Shown: positions 31,492 through 40,089, counted from the first letter of the stretch. The stretch is 64,000 nucleotides of DNA from Streptomyces sp. R302 (GCF_012927245.1 NZ_JABBGE010000007.1:434001-498000), one strand, 5' to 3'. Translations and numbers: made by a program. Notes: generated from the letters alone by a model not told the origin.

Positions 31492-31824
31492 GAGAGGCTG
31501 CGCGAACGCCTCCTGGCCGCACCGGTCGTCCCCGCGCCCTCTCCGTGGCGGAGCGTGCTCGGGGGCCACGCGGCCGTCAGCGGGCTCACCGACATCGGCT
31601 TCGGCGGCGGGCTGCACAGTACGAACGGTGACAGCTGGTCGGTGGACGTCGAGGCCCCCGACCGGCCGCACCACCGGATCCCGCTCTCGGACCACGGCGG
31701 CGGCCGGCACGTCCTCCACTCCACCTGGTCGACGCTGCGCGCCGCCGGTTTCTCCCCGTCCGGGCAGACCCTCGCCGTCACCACGTCCAGCGATCTGACG
31801 CTGGGGACGCGCCGCCCCGTGTGA
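31492..31824 (+). pseudogene. Remnant of a hypothetical protein gene
   Basis: An open frame of 110 codons with good coding character but no start signal, beginning directly after the 14-bp array. It reads ERLRERLLAAPVVPAPSPW, then VSGLTDIGFGGGLHSTNGD and ends GFSPSGQTLAVTTSSDLTL. The ending recalls Streptomyces hypothetical proteins that finish in FSPTG-x-LVVATSSD-x-T, but here the N-terminal part is missing and the middle seems condensed, so I read it as a truncated, internally deleted copy. A short gene starting at GTG 31555 (89 residues) is the alternative. Confidence 0.45.
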
Positions 31825-31831
31825 GGGGCGG

Positions 31832-32242
31832 TCAGGCGTCGAGTACGGCGGCGACGGCCTCGATCTCGACGAGCTGGTCGCTGTATCCGAGCACGGTGAC
31901 GCCCATCAGGGTGCTGGGCACGTCGTGGTCGCCGAAGGCGTCCCGTACGACCTGCCAGGCGGCCACCAGGTCGGCCTGACGTGCCGTCGCGACGAGCACC
32001 CGGGTGCTGATGACGTCCTCGATCCCGGCGCCGGCGTCCTTCAGGGCCGTCCGCAGGTTCGCGACGCAGGCGGCGGCCTGTCCGGGGACGTCCCCGACGG
32101 CGACGGTGGCCCCGTCGGCGTCGAGCGGGCAGGCGCCGGCGAGGAAGATCAGCCGGGCCTCGGCGGGCGCGGTGGCAGCGTACGCGTACTCGGCGACGTC
32201 GGACAGGGACGCGGAACGGATGAGGCTGACGGCGCGGGGCAC
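31832..32242 (-). CDS. RidA family (YjgF/YER057c) protein
   Basis: 136 residues. Order and motifs fit RidA: RLIFLAGACPLDADG, QAAACVANLRTALKDAGAGIEDVISTRVLVA and STLMGVTVLGYSDQLVEIEAVAAV. The Arg that binds the carboxylate in true imine deaminases normally lies in the segment now reading STLMGVTVLG, where no Arg is evident, so enamine/imine deaminase activity is uncertain. The GTG at 32242 has GAAGGGA upstream. Monocistronic, cytosolic, probable homotrimer. Confidence 0.85.
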   Translation of the reverse strand: MPRAVSLIRSASLSDVAEYAYAATAPAEARLIFLAGACPLDADGATVAVGDVPGQAAACVANLRTALKDAGAGIEDVISTRVLVATARQADLVAAWQVVRDAFGDHDVPSTLMGVTVLGYSDQLVEIEAVAAVLDA

Positions 32243-32318
32243 GAAGGTTCCCTTCGAAGGCTGCGGCGGAACCGCGCCAGTCTTCCAGGGGTTCCGCGCC
32301 GGCTCGACCGGATTTCCC

Positions 32319-33734
32319 TCACCCCACGGGGGTGGGCCAGTGGCGGTGGAGGGCGTCGATGCGGAAGGCATGGACGTGCGCGCGTACGGGTCCGCCGGCG
32401 GGCGCGTCGGCCATGTGCGGGTGGCCGGCGGGAAGTTCGGGGTGGGTGTGCGCGAGCTCCTCGGGGTCGCGGCGCGGCCAGAGGCGTACGGCGGCGAGCG
32501 CGGCGGCCAGGGCCACGGCGCCGAGGGCGGCGGCGGAGGCGGCGAGTCCCGCGCGGGCGGCGAGCCAGCCGGCCAGGGGGTAGGTGAGCAGCCAGCAGCC
32601 GTGCGAGAGGGAGAAGTGGGCGGCGAAGACCCCGGGCAGGTCGGCGGGGACGGCGGACCTGCGCAGCAGCCGCCCGCCGGGGGTGAGGACGGCGGAGGTG
32701 GCGGCGCCCAGCCAGAGCCAGAGGAGCAGCAGCGCGGGCCAGGCGGCCGCCGGGTGGGCGTCGGCCCAGCCGGAGGCGAGTCCGGCGGTCAGCAGGCCGA
32801 GGGCGGCGGCGAGGGCACCGGCGGCGGGAAGCATGAGGGCGCGGTCACCGGTACGGCCGAGGACGCGCGGGAGCAGCAGGGCGACGGTCATCGACCCGGC
32901 GCCGTACGCGGCGAGGGCGAGGGACACGTCTCCGGCCGACCGCCCGAGGCCGTCCTGGACGAGGACGACGGTGTCGACGAGCACCAGCGCCCCGGCGGCG
33001 GCGACCGCCAGGTCGAGCGCGAGCAGAGCACGCAGCCGAGGGGTCGCGAGGAACACCCGAGCGCCCAGGACCCGGGCGGACGCCGCCGGACCACGCGCCT
33101 GCCCGTGACCGGCGGTGGGGGTGGGGGTCGGCGTGGGTGTGGGGGCGTGCCCGGAGGCGTCCGCGTCCGCCGGGAGTCGCAGGGGCAGGACGAGGAGCGC
33201 CGAGAGGAGGAACCCGGCGGCGGTGCCGGCGAACAGCCATCCGTACGGCATGAGCGTGAGGAGGGCGGCGGCGAGGACCGGGCTGGCGAGGCTCTCCAGG
33301 TCGTAGGCGAGCCGCGAGAGGGTGAGGGCCCGGGTGTAGTCGCCCTCGTGGGGCAGGACGCGCGGGATCGTGGCCTGGAAGGCGGGGGTGAAGACCGCAG
33401 AGGCGGCCTGGAGCAGCAGCACCAGCGCGTACACCTGCCAGACCTGGTCCACGAACGGCAGGACCAGCGCGGCGAGCAGCCGTACGAGGTCGGCCCCGAC
33501 GAGCAGTGTCCGGCGCGGCATCCGGCGGGCCAGGACGCCGGCGAGCGGCGCCAGACCGACGTACGCCGCCATCTTGAGCGCGAGCGCGGTGCCGAGCACG
33601 GCGGCGGCCTGGCCCCCGGCGAGGTCGTACGCGAGGAGCGCGAGCGCGACGGTGGCGAGGCCGGTGCCGGTGAGGGCGACGACCTGGGCGAGGAAGAGGT
33701 GCCGGTAGGTGCGGTCGCGCAGGACGGACGGCAT
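32319..33734 (-). CDS. MFS exporter with His-rich C-terminal tail, probable metal efflux
   Basis: 471 residues, about 12 hydrophobic segments. The first loop motif AGVLARRMPRRTLLVGADLVRLL is the MFS loop 2-3 signature of the EntS/NreB-like branch. A central cytoplasmic loop has PTPTPTPTPT. The final 40 residues contain HTHPEL, GHPHM, AHVHAF and HRHW, about nine histidines. NreB-type nickel exporters carry such His tails, so nickel or cobalt efflux is a reasonable inference. ATG with AAGGGTGA. The ArsR gene lies upstream on the same strand with a dyad between them. Confidence 0.85.
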   Translation of the reverse strand: MPSVLRDRTYRHLFLAQVVALTGTGLATVALALLAYDLAGGQAAAVLGTALALKMAAYVGLAPLAGVLARRMPRRTLLVGADLVRLLAALVLPFVDQVWQVYALVLLLQAASAVFTPAFQATIPRVLPHEGDYTRALTLSRLAYDLESLASPVLAAALLTLMPYGWLFAGTAAGFLLSALLVLPLRLPADADASGHAPTPTPTPTPTAGHGQARGPAASARVLGARVFLATPRLRALLALDLAVAAAGALVLVDTVVLVQDGLGRSAGDVSLALAAYGAGSMTVALLLPRVLGRTGDRALMLPAAGALAAALGLLTAGLASGWADAHPAAAWPALLLLWLWLGAATSAVLTPGGRLLRRSAVPADLPGVFAAHFSLSHGCWLLTYPLAGWLAARAGLAASAAALGAVALAAALAAVRLWPRRDPEELAHTHPELPAGHPHMADAPAGGPVRAHVHAFRIDALHRHWPTPVG

Positions 33735-33783
33735 GGGGTCACCCTTGTTCGGCGGCGGGTGCGGTCCTCTTCACGGTAGCCGA

Positions 33784-33813
33784 CGCGTGCATGAGTGCGC
33801 ACATGTATGCGCG
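33784..33813. promoter_or_regulatory. Candidate ArsR operator ahead of the MFS gene
   Basis: An imperfect dyad centred on GTGCGCAC (33795-33802) with outer CGCG ends and GCAT/ATGT-ATGC flanks. It is about 50-80 bases upstream of the MFS start, in the 116-base gap after the ArsR gene. Confidence 0.4.
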
Positions 33814-33850
33814 AAGGTGGGTGCCTCCGATACGTGACGGGCCTGTGCTC

Positions 33851-34273
33851 TCAGTCGTGCCAGGGTTCGCCCGTCACCATGTGATCGGCACGGTTCAGCG
33901 CCTCGACCACCAGTCGTTTCAGGTGCCCGTCCGGCAGCGCGTACACCACCCGGCGCCCGTCCTTGCGCGCCTGCACCAGCCCGCCGAGCCGCAGCTTCGC
34001 GAGATGCTGGCTGACCGCGGGCCGCGCCGCCCCGCACGCCTCGGTCAGGGCGGTGACGTCGGCCTCCCCGCGCGTCAGCACCCACAGCAGCTGGAGCCGC
34101 GTCGGGTCGCTGAGCAGCCCGAAGACCTCCGCCGCCGCCGCGAGCTCCGGCTCCCCCGGGGTTCGTGGATGGACGGGGGACACGGCCTGCGCGCGCTCGT
34201 CGCCTGCTTCACGGACGCCACGAACTTCACGCGCGTCACGTGCGTCACGTGCGTCACGGACTGGATCCACCAT
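33851..34273 (-). CDS. ArsR/SmtB family metal-sensing regulator
   Basis: 140 residues. Winged helix: ELAAAAEVFGLLSDPTRLQLLWVL, VTALTEACGAARPAVSQHLAKLRLGGLVQARKDGRRVVYAL. The C-terminal helix DGHLKRLVVEALNRADHMV has Asp, His two residues later and His fourteen beyond that, three of the four alpha-5 ligands of the CzrA/NmtR class (the remaining position is Arg). No cysteines of the ArsR or CadC sites are present in helix 3 apart from one Cys in EACG. The N-terminus repeats RDA (DNA GCGTCACGT x3 at 34233-34259). The ATG at 34273 has only a weak ribosome site. Confidence 0.87.
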   Translation of the reverse strand: MVDPVRDARDARDAREVRGVREAGDERAQAVSPVHPRTPGEPELAAAAEVFGLLSDPTRLQLLWVLTRGEADVTALTEACGAARPAVSQHLAKLRLGGLVQARKDGRRVVYALPDGHLKRLVVEALNRADHMVTGEPWHD

Positions 34274-34429
34274 GTGCCCATCGTAGGGAGTGGGACGCGG
34301 GGAGTGGGGAGCGCGGACGGGCGTCCCGGGACGGGTGACCGATCCGTGGACCGTCGTGCACGGGAACAGACCTTCGGGTGAGGATGCTGCGGACGGCCGG
34401 GACATGGCCGGGAGCGAGGAGAGACGACG

Positions 34430-34831
34430 ATGACCATCGAGTGGCGCTACACCATCCACCCCGGCCTCGGTGTGCTCTCCCTGGCCGGCTTCCTGGGTCA
34501 GGAGGCCGTGGGACGGTTCCAGGGAGCCGTCGGCTGGGCACTCGCCCGGGGCACCGGGCCGGTCGTGCTGGACCTGACCGGGCTGCGCGGATGGTCCGAC
34601 GGGGGCCGCCTCGCCGTGTCGGAGGCCGCGCTGCGGCTCGCCGCGGAGGGCCGGGGGCTCGAACTCGCCGCCGTGCCGCAGAGCGGGGCGTCCGCGACCG
34701 GCGGCGGTTTCGGGGACGGAAGGGTCGCCGTCACGGTCCACGGAGATCTCGCCGCCGCGCTCTCCGCCCACCGGGACCGGGGTGTGGAAGAACGCGAATG
34801 GCGCAGCGACGCCTGGCCGGAAGACGCCTGA
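34430..34831 (+). CDS. STAS-domain anti-sigma antagonist-like protein
   Basis: 133 residues. GLGVLSLAGFLGQEAVGRFQGAVGWAL followed by GPVVLDLTGLRGWSDGGRLAVSEAAL matches the STAS fold; in active anti-anti-sigma factors a phosphorylatable Ser follows the LDL strand, and here WSDGG supplies one. C-terminal part has alternating strand/helix pattern typical of the fold. Likely a partner-switching regulator in the cytosol. ATG with GAGGAGA. No kinase or sigma factor is adjacent. Confidence 0.72.
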   Translation: MTIEWRYTIHPGLGVLSLAGFLGQEAVGRFQGAVGWALARGTGPVVLDLTGLRGWSDGGRLAVSEAALRLAAEGRGLELAAVPQSGASATGGGFGDGRVAVTVHGDLAAALSAHRDRGVEEREWRSDAWPEDA

Positions 34832-34921
34832 GTCCGACGGGTACGGGCCGGCCTGGGGGCGTGACCGCTTGACGACCCCACCCCCAGGCCCCCCGGCTCC
34901 CGCCCCCGCCCCCGTGCGTCC

Positions 34922-36148
34922 TCAGAACCAGTTCAGGCAGTGCGGCGGGCGCTCCGCGCGGAAGAGCGCGTCCGCCTGGCGGATCGCCGCGGGGTGGTGG
35001 GCGCGGATGTGGCCGGCTCGGACCAGGGTGCTCGGGGTCGTACCGCCTAGATAGAGGGAGCCGAGGTCGCTCACGTCCAGGGAGAGGTCGGGGCGGCGGT
35101 CCGTGGTGGTGCAGTCGGCCTTGCCGTCCCGGACGGTGAGGAGGTAGCCGGTCCGCTCGCCGAGGAAGGGGTCGTCGACGTCCAGGACGAGTTCACCGTC
35201 CGTGGCCCACGCGCGCGTGGCCAGCGCGCGCGGGATGTCGAGGAGGCGCACCCAGAGCCAGTCGGTATCGTGGCTGACGTCCCCCGCCCGGAAGTCCGCG
35301 AGCTGGTAGCGCAGCGGATGGTCGCGCGGGACCTGCTTGAAGACGACCTCGGTGACGAGGTCGTGGCCGAGCGCGTACCGCGCCAGGTCCGCGAAGACCG
35401 CGTCGTCGGTCGTGATGATCTCGTCGACGGTGAGGGTTCCGGCGTCGACGGAGTACGAGGCGTAGCCGTCCGGGGTCCCGTCGGCGTCCCGGTGCAGCGC
35501 CACGTACCGGGGTGCCCGCGCGACCGGCGGCTGCCCGGCGCCCAGCGTCCACCAGCGGTGCGGGCGCGTGAGCGCGCCGGGCTGGGCGCGGCGGTAGCGG
35601 TCGTAGACCTCTTCGAGGATCGCGCCGCAGTCCGCGCGGCGCAGCAGTTCGACGGAGCCCGGCCGGGTGTCCCCTGCGGTGGCGGCGCCGCGCGACCGGG
35701 GCGGCGCGAAGGCCGCCCGCGGCCGCTGTACGGTCATCCGGGTCGTGTAGGTCGCGGGACCGTAGCCGAACCTGCCGTAGATGAGCGCCTCGGAGGCGAG
35801 CAGCACGGAGAGGATCTCGCCCCGCTCGCGCAGATCGGCGAGTTGACGGCGCATCAGGGCGCTGAGGACGCCCTGCCGCCGATGCGTGGGCAGGACGCCG
35901 ACGGCCGTCACGCCGGAGACCGGGACGACGGCCTCACCGGGCAGGGTGAGCTCGAAGGAGTACGCGCCGGCGGTGCCGATCGGCCGTCCGTCCGCGGTCA
36001 GCGCGAGCAGGTTCCTGTCCATCTCGATCGCCGACCACCAGAGCCCGCCGCCGTCCTCGCCCGGCGTCTCCCGGCCGAGCCCGAAGGCGGCGTGCAGCGT
36101 GTCGACGAAGACATCGAGGTCCTCGCCTGTAGTGGAACGGATCTCCAT
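34922..36148 (-). CDS. Eis-like GNAT acetyltransferase
   Basis: 408 residues, the length of Eis-family proteins. N-terminal GNAT domain with acetyl-CoA loop VTAVGVLPTHRRQGVLSALM, a second GNAT-like domain (about 160-290) and a C-terminal SCP2-like beta domain ending HCLNWF; the free C-terminal carboxylate is catalytic in Eis. Tyr in YGRFGYGPAT is the likely general acid. Probably N-acetylates amines such as aminoglycosides or polyamines. The ATG at 36148 begins MEIRSTTGEDLD as in relatives; GGGGAGG lies 12 bases off, so an in-frame GTG at 36169 is possible. Confidence 0.9.
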   Translation of the reverse strand: MEIRSTTGEDLDVFVDTLHAAFGLGRETPGEDGGGLWWSAIEMDRNLLALTADGRPIGTAGAYSFELTLPGEAVVPVSGVTAVGVLPTHRRQGVLSALMRRQLADLRERGEILSVLLASEALIYGRFGYGPATYTTRMTVQRPRAAFAPPRSRGAATAGDTRPGSVELLRRADCGAILEEVYDRYRRAQPGALTRPHRWWTLGAGQPPVARAPRYVALHRDADGTPDGYASYSVDAGTLTVDEIITTDDAVFADLARYALGHDLVTEVVFKQVPRDHPLRYQLADFRAGDVSHDTDWLWVRLLDIPRALATRAWATDGELVLDVDDPFLGERTGYLLTVRDGKADCTTTDRRPDLSLDVSDLGSLYLGGTTPSTLVRAGHIRAHHPAAIRQADALFRAERPPHCLNWF

Positions 36149-36281
36149 CGCTTGCCGCAGCCTCCCCACACGACACCACGCCCCGTGGTGTCCGGGCCCC
36201 AGTCCAGCGCCGACCCCGAACCCCGGTCAAACGGATTTGCGCGGCTCGCACCTCCGTCCGCCGCTCGGAGCGGGTAGCGTC

Positions 36282-36815
36282 ATGATCATGGAATCGTCGA
36301 CACCTCAGCCCCAGGCCCACACCCCCCGACCGACCACCGACCAGGCACCGGCCGATCCGGCCGCCGCCGACGAGGCGCTCGCCACCCAGCCGATCGGCTA
36401 CTGGAGCGGGCTCGTCCACGCGGCCGTCACGCGGCGGCTGCGTGACGAGATGGCCCGGATCGATGTGACACAGCCTCAGTACTGGGTGCTCAACCAGGTC
36501 AAGTACCGCCCGGAGGCCCCGAGTCGGCGGGAGGTGGACGAGGCGCTCACGCCGCTCGCCGACGGGCCGCACGAGATCCCGCGGGTCGTCGACCAGTTGC
36601 TCCACCGCGCGTGGCTGCGCACGGACGCCGCCGACCGCCTCCACCTCACCGACGCGGGCGAGGCGGCCCGGGTGCGCCTGCGTGAACTGGCCACCGGGCT
36701 GCGCGCCGTGGTCCACGAGGGCGTCAGCGACGAGGAGTACGTCGCCGCGCTGAAGGTGCTGCGACGGATGGCCGCCAATGCCGGGGCCGACGTCGGGGCT
36801 CCCCGCACCGCCTGA
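36282..36815 (+). CDS. MarR-like winged-helix regulator
   Basis: 177 residues. After a Pro/Ala-rich start, IGYWSGLVHAAVTRRLRDEMARIDVTQPQYWVLNQV is the first helices of a MarR fold; REVDEALTPLAD and IPRVVDQLLHRAWLRTDAADRLHLTDAGEAARVRLREL supply the recognition region and wing. Two ATGs six bases apart (36282, 36288) are possible; GGAG lies about 11 bases upstream. The cytidine deaminase gene follows after 26 bases, so it probably regulates its own operon with that enzyme. Confidence 0.82.
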   Translation: MIMESSTPQPQAHTPRPTTDQAPADPAAADEALATQPIGYWSGLVHAAVTRRLRDEMARIDVTQPQYWVLNQVKYRPEAPSRREVDEALTPLADGPHEIPRVVDQLLHRAWLRTDAADRLHLTDAGEAARVRLRELATGLRAVVHEGVSDEEYVAALKVLRRMAANAGADVGAPRTA

Positions 36816-36841
36816 CGGAAGCCTCGGAGGCGACGGAGAAG

Positions 36842-37273
36842 ATGACCACGCAACCCGGCGACCCCACAGCCGAGAACCCCGTCGACGACGCGCTCGTCCA
36901 GGCCGCGGCGCACGTCGCGCGCACCCGCTGCCGGGGTGACAACCACACCATGGCGGCGGCCGGCCGCGCCCGGGACGGCCGGATCGTCACCGCCGTGAAC
37001 GCGTACCACTTCACGGGCGGCCCGTGCGCCGAACTGGTCCTCCTCGGCGCGGCAGCCGCCCAGGGCGTGTACGACCTGACGACGATCGTCGCGGTGGGCG
37101 ACCGGGACCGGGGAGTCGTGCCGCCCTGCGGCCGGTGCCGTCAGGTCCTCCTCGACTACTTCCCGGCCGTCGACGTCATCGTCGGCCGGGGCGACCGCCT
37201 CCGAACCGTCCCCATCACCGCCCTGCTGCCCGAGAGTTACGTCTGGGCGGACCACCAGCTCGACGCCGAGTGA
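36842..37273 (+). CDS. Cytidine/blasticidin-S deaminase-type enzyme
   Basis: 143 residues. Zinc site: FTGGPCAELVLLGAA (Cys plus catalytic Glu) and VVPPCGRCRQVLLDYF (two Cys), the all-cysteine arrangement of tetrameric cytidine deaminases and blasticidin-S deaminase. DNHTMAAAGRARDGRIVTAVNAYHF gives the substrate-binding strand. It deaminates cytidine-like substrates; the exact nucleoside is not predictable. The ATG has GGAG motifs upstream and is 26 bases after the MarR-like gene, so the pair is an operon. Confidence 0.87.
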   Translation: MTTQPGDPTAENPVDDALVQAAAHVARTRCRGDNHTMAAAGRARDGRIVTAVNAYHFTGGPCAELVLLGAAAAQGVYDLTTIVAVGDRDRGVVPPCGRCRQVLLDYFPAVDVIVGRGDRLRTVPITALLPESYVWADHQLDAE

Positions 37274-37344
37274 ACCCGCCCTGACCGCCCCGACGCGGCC
37301 CCGCCGGCTGGGAGGCGGCGCGCTCCTTCGAGGTGGTGACGGAG

Positions 37345-37814
37345 CTACTGGAACGAGCGCCGCGCCCGGTGCCGCGCGCAGGACAGGAAGGGTGCCGGGC
37401 GGGCCAGGCACGCGGGGTTCCGGCCGAGGATGACCGACAGGAGGAGGAGTAGGAGAAGCAGGCGGAGCCGGGTACCGATCACGCCCGTTCCCCAGCGGCG
37501 GCCGTCCTCCAGGACCGGCGAGTCCGGGCGCACGTCGCCGGGCGCGTAGGGGACGTCGATCCCTCGCGCCCGCCTTCGGCAGGTCGTAGCGGGTGCGCAA
37601 GCCGGGAACCGTCACCGCGCGCGGACCGCTGTCGCACGGGAGGCGCTGGACCAGCTCGGTCTCGAAGTACGCCGGTTCGTCGGAGGCGTTGCCCCCGCGG
37701 ACCGGGTCCACGGCGAGCCGCTCCAGGCGACGGCGAAGAGCACGGTGAGCGCGGCCAGGCCCGACTCGGTGAACAGCGGCGGGTATTGGACCGGCGTCCC
37801 ACGGCCTCCGTCAT
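37345..37814 (-). pseudogene. Frameshifted pseudogene of a membrane or secreted protein
   Basis: Protein-like segments follow each other along the minus strand in different frames: PPLFTESGLAALTVLFAVAW, then RLAVDPVRGGNASDEPAYFE and TELVQRLPCDSGPRAVTVPG leading to RTRYDLPKAG, then RGIDVPYAPGDVRPDSPVLE, DGRRWGTGVIGTRL and a run LRLLLLLLLLSVILG. The frame changes near 37730 and near 37570, and a third change is likely near the ATG at 37814. The hydrophobic ends suggest a former membrane protein. The identity is not recognised. Sequencing error is the alternative explanation. This accounts for the 565-base gap after the deaminase gene. Confidence 0.6.
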
Positions 37815-37838
37815 CCGGCCGCCGGCCGCCGCGCGTGC

Positions 37839-38270
37839 TCAGTCGAGGCAGAACTCGTTGCCCTCGATGTCCTGCATCACGATGCACGACTCGTTGACCC
37901 CGTCCGCCTCCAGCAGGCGGAAGCGTACGGCTCCGAGTGCGACCAGGCGGGCGCACTCCGCCTCCAGGGCGGCGAGGCGCTCCTCGCCGACGAGGCCGGT
38001 GCCGACGCGGACGCAGAGGTGGACGCGGTTCTTGACGACCTTGCCCTCGGGGACGCGCTGGAAGTACATGCGCGGGCTGTCGTCCTTCGGGCTGATGACG
38101 GCGTGCGCGGAGCCCACGTGGTCGGGGTGCGCCTGCTCGAAGTCGGCCCAGGTGGCGAAGCCCTCCGGCGGCGGGGGTGCGTCGTGGCCCAGGACCTCGC
38201 ACCAGAAGCGGGCGACGCGCTCGGGTTCCGCGCAGTCGAAGGTGACTTGGAATTTCTTGATCGCAGACAT
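37839..38270 (-). CDS. VOC family protein
   Basis: 143 residues. KKFQVTFDCAEPERVARFWCEVLGHD, MYFQRVPEGKVVKNRVHLCVRVG and SCIVMQDIEGNEFCLD make a single glyoxalase/dioxygenase-like module of the common actinomycete VOC group in which the first His is replaced, so classical metal catalysis is doubtful. ATG at 38270; no strong ribosome site. Divergent from the PL9 pectate lyase gene. Confidence 0.87.
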   Translation of the reverse strand: MSAIKKFQVTFDCAEPERVARFWCEVLGHDAPPPPEGFATWADFEQAHPDHVGSAHAVISPKDDSPRMYFQRVPEGKVVKNRVHLCVRVGTGLVGEERLAALEAECARLVALGAVRFRLLEADGVNESCIVMQDIEGNEFCLD

Positions 38271-38414
38271 CGGGGCATCATAGGCCGGGCCCCTCCGCGC
38301 CCGGCGACCCGATTTCCGTATGGAGTCCCCCGGAGCCACCCGGGGCCCCGGAGCCACCCGGCGGCATCCCCCTCTCCCGTTCATACTCATGAACTTCAAT
38401 CACGTACCCGCATA

Positions 38415-38444
38415 TTGACGCGTCTCCGGCGCTCCCCCTAGCCT
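38415..38444 (+). promoter_or_regulatory. Promoter of the PL9-type pectate lyase gene
   Basis: TTGACG (38415-38420), 18-base spacer, TAGCCT (38439-38444). The start would be near 38451, ahead of the operator at 38460-38471. Spacer length and operator placement match the PL1 lyase promoter. Confidence 0.65.
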
Positions 38445-38459
38445 CGCCCCCAGCATTGA

Positions 38460-38471
38460 GAAAGCGCTTTC
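38460..38471. promoter_or_regulatory. GAAAGCGCTTTC operator of the PL9 lyase gene
   Basis: A perfect 12-bp palindrome with central CG, identical to the core of the operator at 15127-15140. Confidence 0.7.
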
Positions 38472-38508
38472 CCCAGTGTCCGAGCCGCTCCCCCACCAGG
38501 AGACACCG

Positions 38509-40089
38509 ATGCGCACCACTCCCCTCGCCGTCAGCGTGGGCCTCGTCGCCGGCACCCTCGTCGCGCTGGGCGCCGCCGGTGGCGCCCAGGCCGCGACCGG
38601 GCGGTACGAGGCCGAGGTCTCGCCCGCCGTCTGCACCGGCACGATCGACTCCGACTGGACCGGGTTCTCCGGCAGCGGGTTCTGCAACGGCACCAACGCC
38701 GTAGGCGCGTATGCCCAGTTCACCGTCACCGCGCCCGCCGCCGGGACGGCGACGCTCAGCGTGCGGTTCGCCAACGGGACGACCACGGCCCGCCCCGCCG
38801 ACGTCGTCGTCAACGGCGCGACCGTCGCGGCGGAGGCGTCCTTCGCGTCCACCGGCGTGTGGACCGGGTGGACGACGAAGACCTTCACCGTGCCGGTCGT
38901 GGCCGGCGCCAACACCGTCCGGCTGAACCCGACGACGGCGGCCGGGCTGCCGAACGTCGACCACGTCGATCTGGCGACCGCCGACTCGCCCGCGCCCTCC
39001 GGGCCCGCCCTCTACGTGTCGCCCGCCGGGTCCGCGGGCGCCTCCGGCACCGAGTCCGACCCGACGACGCTCGCCTCCGCGATCACCCGGATCGGCGCCG
39101 GCGGCACCATCTACCTGCGCGGTGGCACGTACGCGCACGCCCAGACGATCACCGTCGCGGCGGGCAACAACGGCACCTCCGCCGCCCGGAAGACGATCGC
39201 CGCCTACCCGGGCGAGACGCCGGTCCTCGACTTCTCCGCGATGACCGAGTCGTCCTCCCACCGAGGGCTCGCCCTCAACGGCGACTTCTGGCACGTGAAG
39301 GGGCTGATCGTCCAGCGGGCCGGCGACAACGGCATCTACGTCGGCGGCAGCGACAACGTCATCGAGCGCACGGTCACCCGCTTCAACCGCGACACCGGCC
39401 TCCAGCTCGGGCGGATCGGCTCCACCACCCCGCGCGACCGGTGGCCGGCGCGCAACCTCATGGTGAGCGTCGAGTCGCACGACAACGCCGACGCGGCCGG
39501 CGAGAACGCCGACGGCTTCGCCGCCAAGCTGACCACCGGGCCGGGGAACGTCTTCCGGTACGCGGTCGCCCACCACAACATCGACGACGGCTGGGACCTC
39601 TACACCAAGCCGGACACCGGCCCGATCGCCCCGGTGACGATCGAGAACTCCCTCGCCTACACCAACGGCACCCTCTCCGACGGCACCGTGAACGCCAACG
39701 GCGACCGCAACGGCTACAAACTCGGCGGGGAGTCCATCGCCGTCGACCACGTCGTGCGGCGCAGCATCGCCTACCGCAACGGCAAGCACGGCTTCACGTA
39801 CAACAGCAACCCCGGTTCACTGAAGGTCTCCGAGAACATCTCGGTGGACAACGCGCAGCGCAACTACACCTTCGAGGCGGGCACTTCGGTCTTCCGGGGC
39901 AACACCTCCTGCCGCAGCACGAGTTCCGGCACCAACGACAAGCTCGTGGGCGACGTCGACGCCACCAACCAGTTCTGGTCCGGCGCGAACGGCTCGCGGT
40001 GCGTGAACTACAGCGGTGCCCTCGGCTGGTCCTTCGCAGCGAACGGCTCGCTCGCCGTGACGTTCGGGGGCAGGGCCGTCACCTGGTGA
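38509..40089 (+). CDS. Secreted pectate lyase, PL9 type, with N-terminal CBM35-like domain
   Basis: 526 residues. Signal peptide TTPLAVSVGLVAGTLVALGAAGGAQA; then a CBM35-like beta domain (about 30-165: GRYEAEVSPA ... SGSGFCNG ... NTVRLNPTTAAGLPNVDHVDLA) that binds plant polysaccharide; then a right-handed beta-helix (about 175-526). PL9 calcium-site Asp residues are in ENADGFAAKL and NIDDGWDLYTK, and the catalytic Lys is in NGYKLGGES. It degrades pectin outside the cell. The ATG has AGGAGA seven bases upstream. Convergent with the HAD gene across a strong hairpin. Confidence 0.92.
   Translation: MRTTPLAVSVGLVAGTLVALGAAGGAQAATGRYEAEVSPAVCTGTIDSDWTGFSGSGFCNGTNAVGAYAQFTVTAPAAGTATLSVRFANGTTTARPADVVVNGATVAAEASFASTGVWTGWTTKTFTVPVVAGANTVRLNPTTAAGLPNVDHVDLATADSPAPSGPALYVSPAGSAGASGTESDPTTLASAITRIGAGGTIYLRGGTYAHAQTITVAAGNNGTSAARKTIAAYPGETPVLDFSAMTESSSHRGLALNGDFWHVKGLIVQRAGDNGIYVGGSDNVIERTVTRFNRDTGLQLGRIGSTTPRDRWPARNLMVSVESHDNADAAGENADGFAAKLTTGPGNVFRYAVAHHNIDDGWDLYTKPDTGPIAPVTIENSLAYTNGTLSDGTVNANGDRNGYKLGGESIAVDHVVRRSIAYRNGKHGFTYNSNPGSLKVSENISVDNAQRNYTFEAGTSVFRGNTSCRSTSSGTNDKLVGDVDATNQFWSGANGSRCVNYSGALGWSFAANGSLAVTFGGRAVTW

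Noticed and set aside
34233..34259. GCGTCACGT x3 as an operator
   Set aside because: It lies inside the ArsR coding sequence, encodes an Arg-Asp-Ala repeat, and is best explained as coding slippage.
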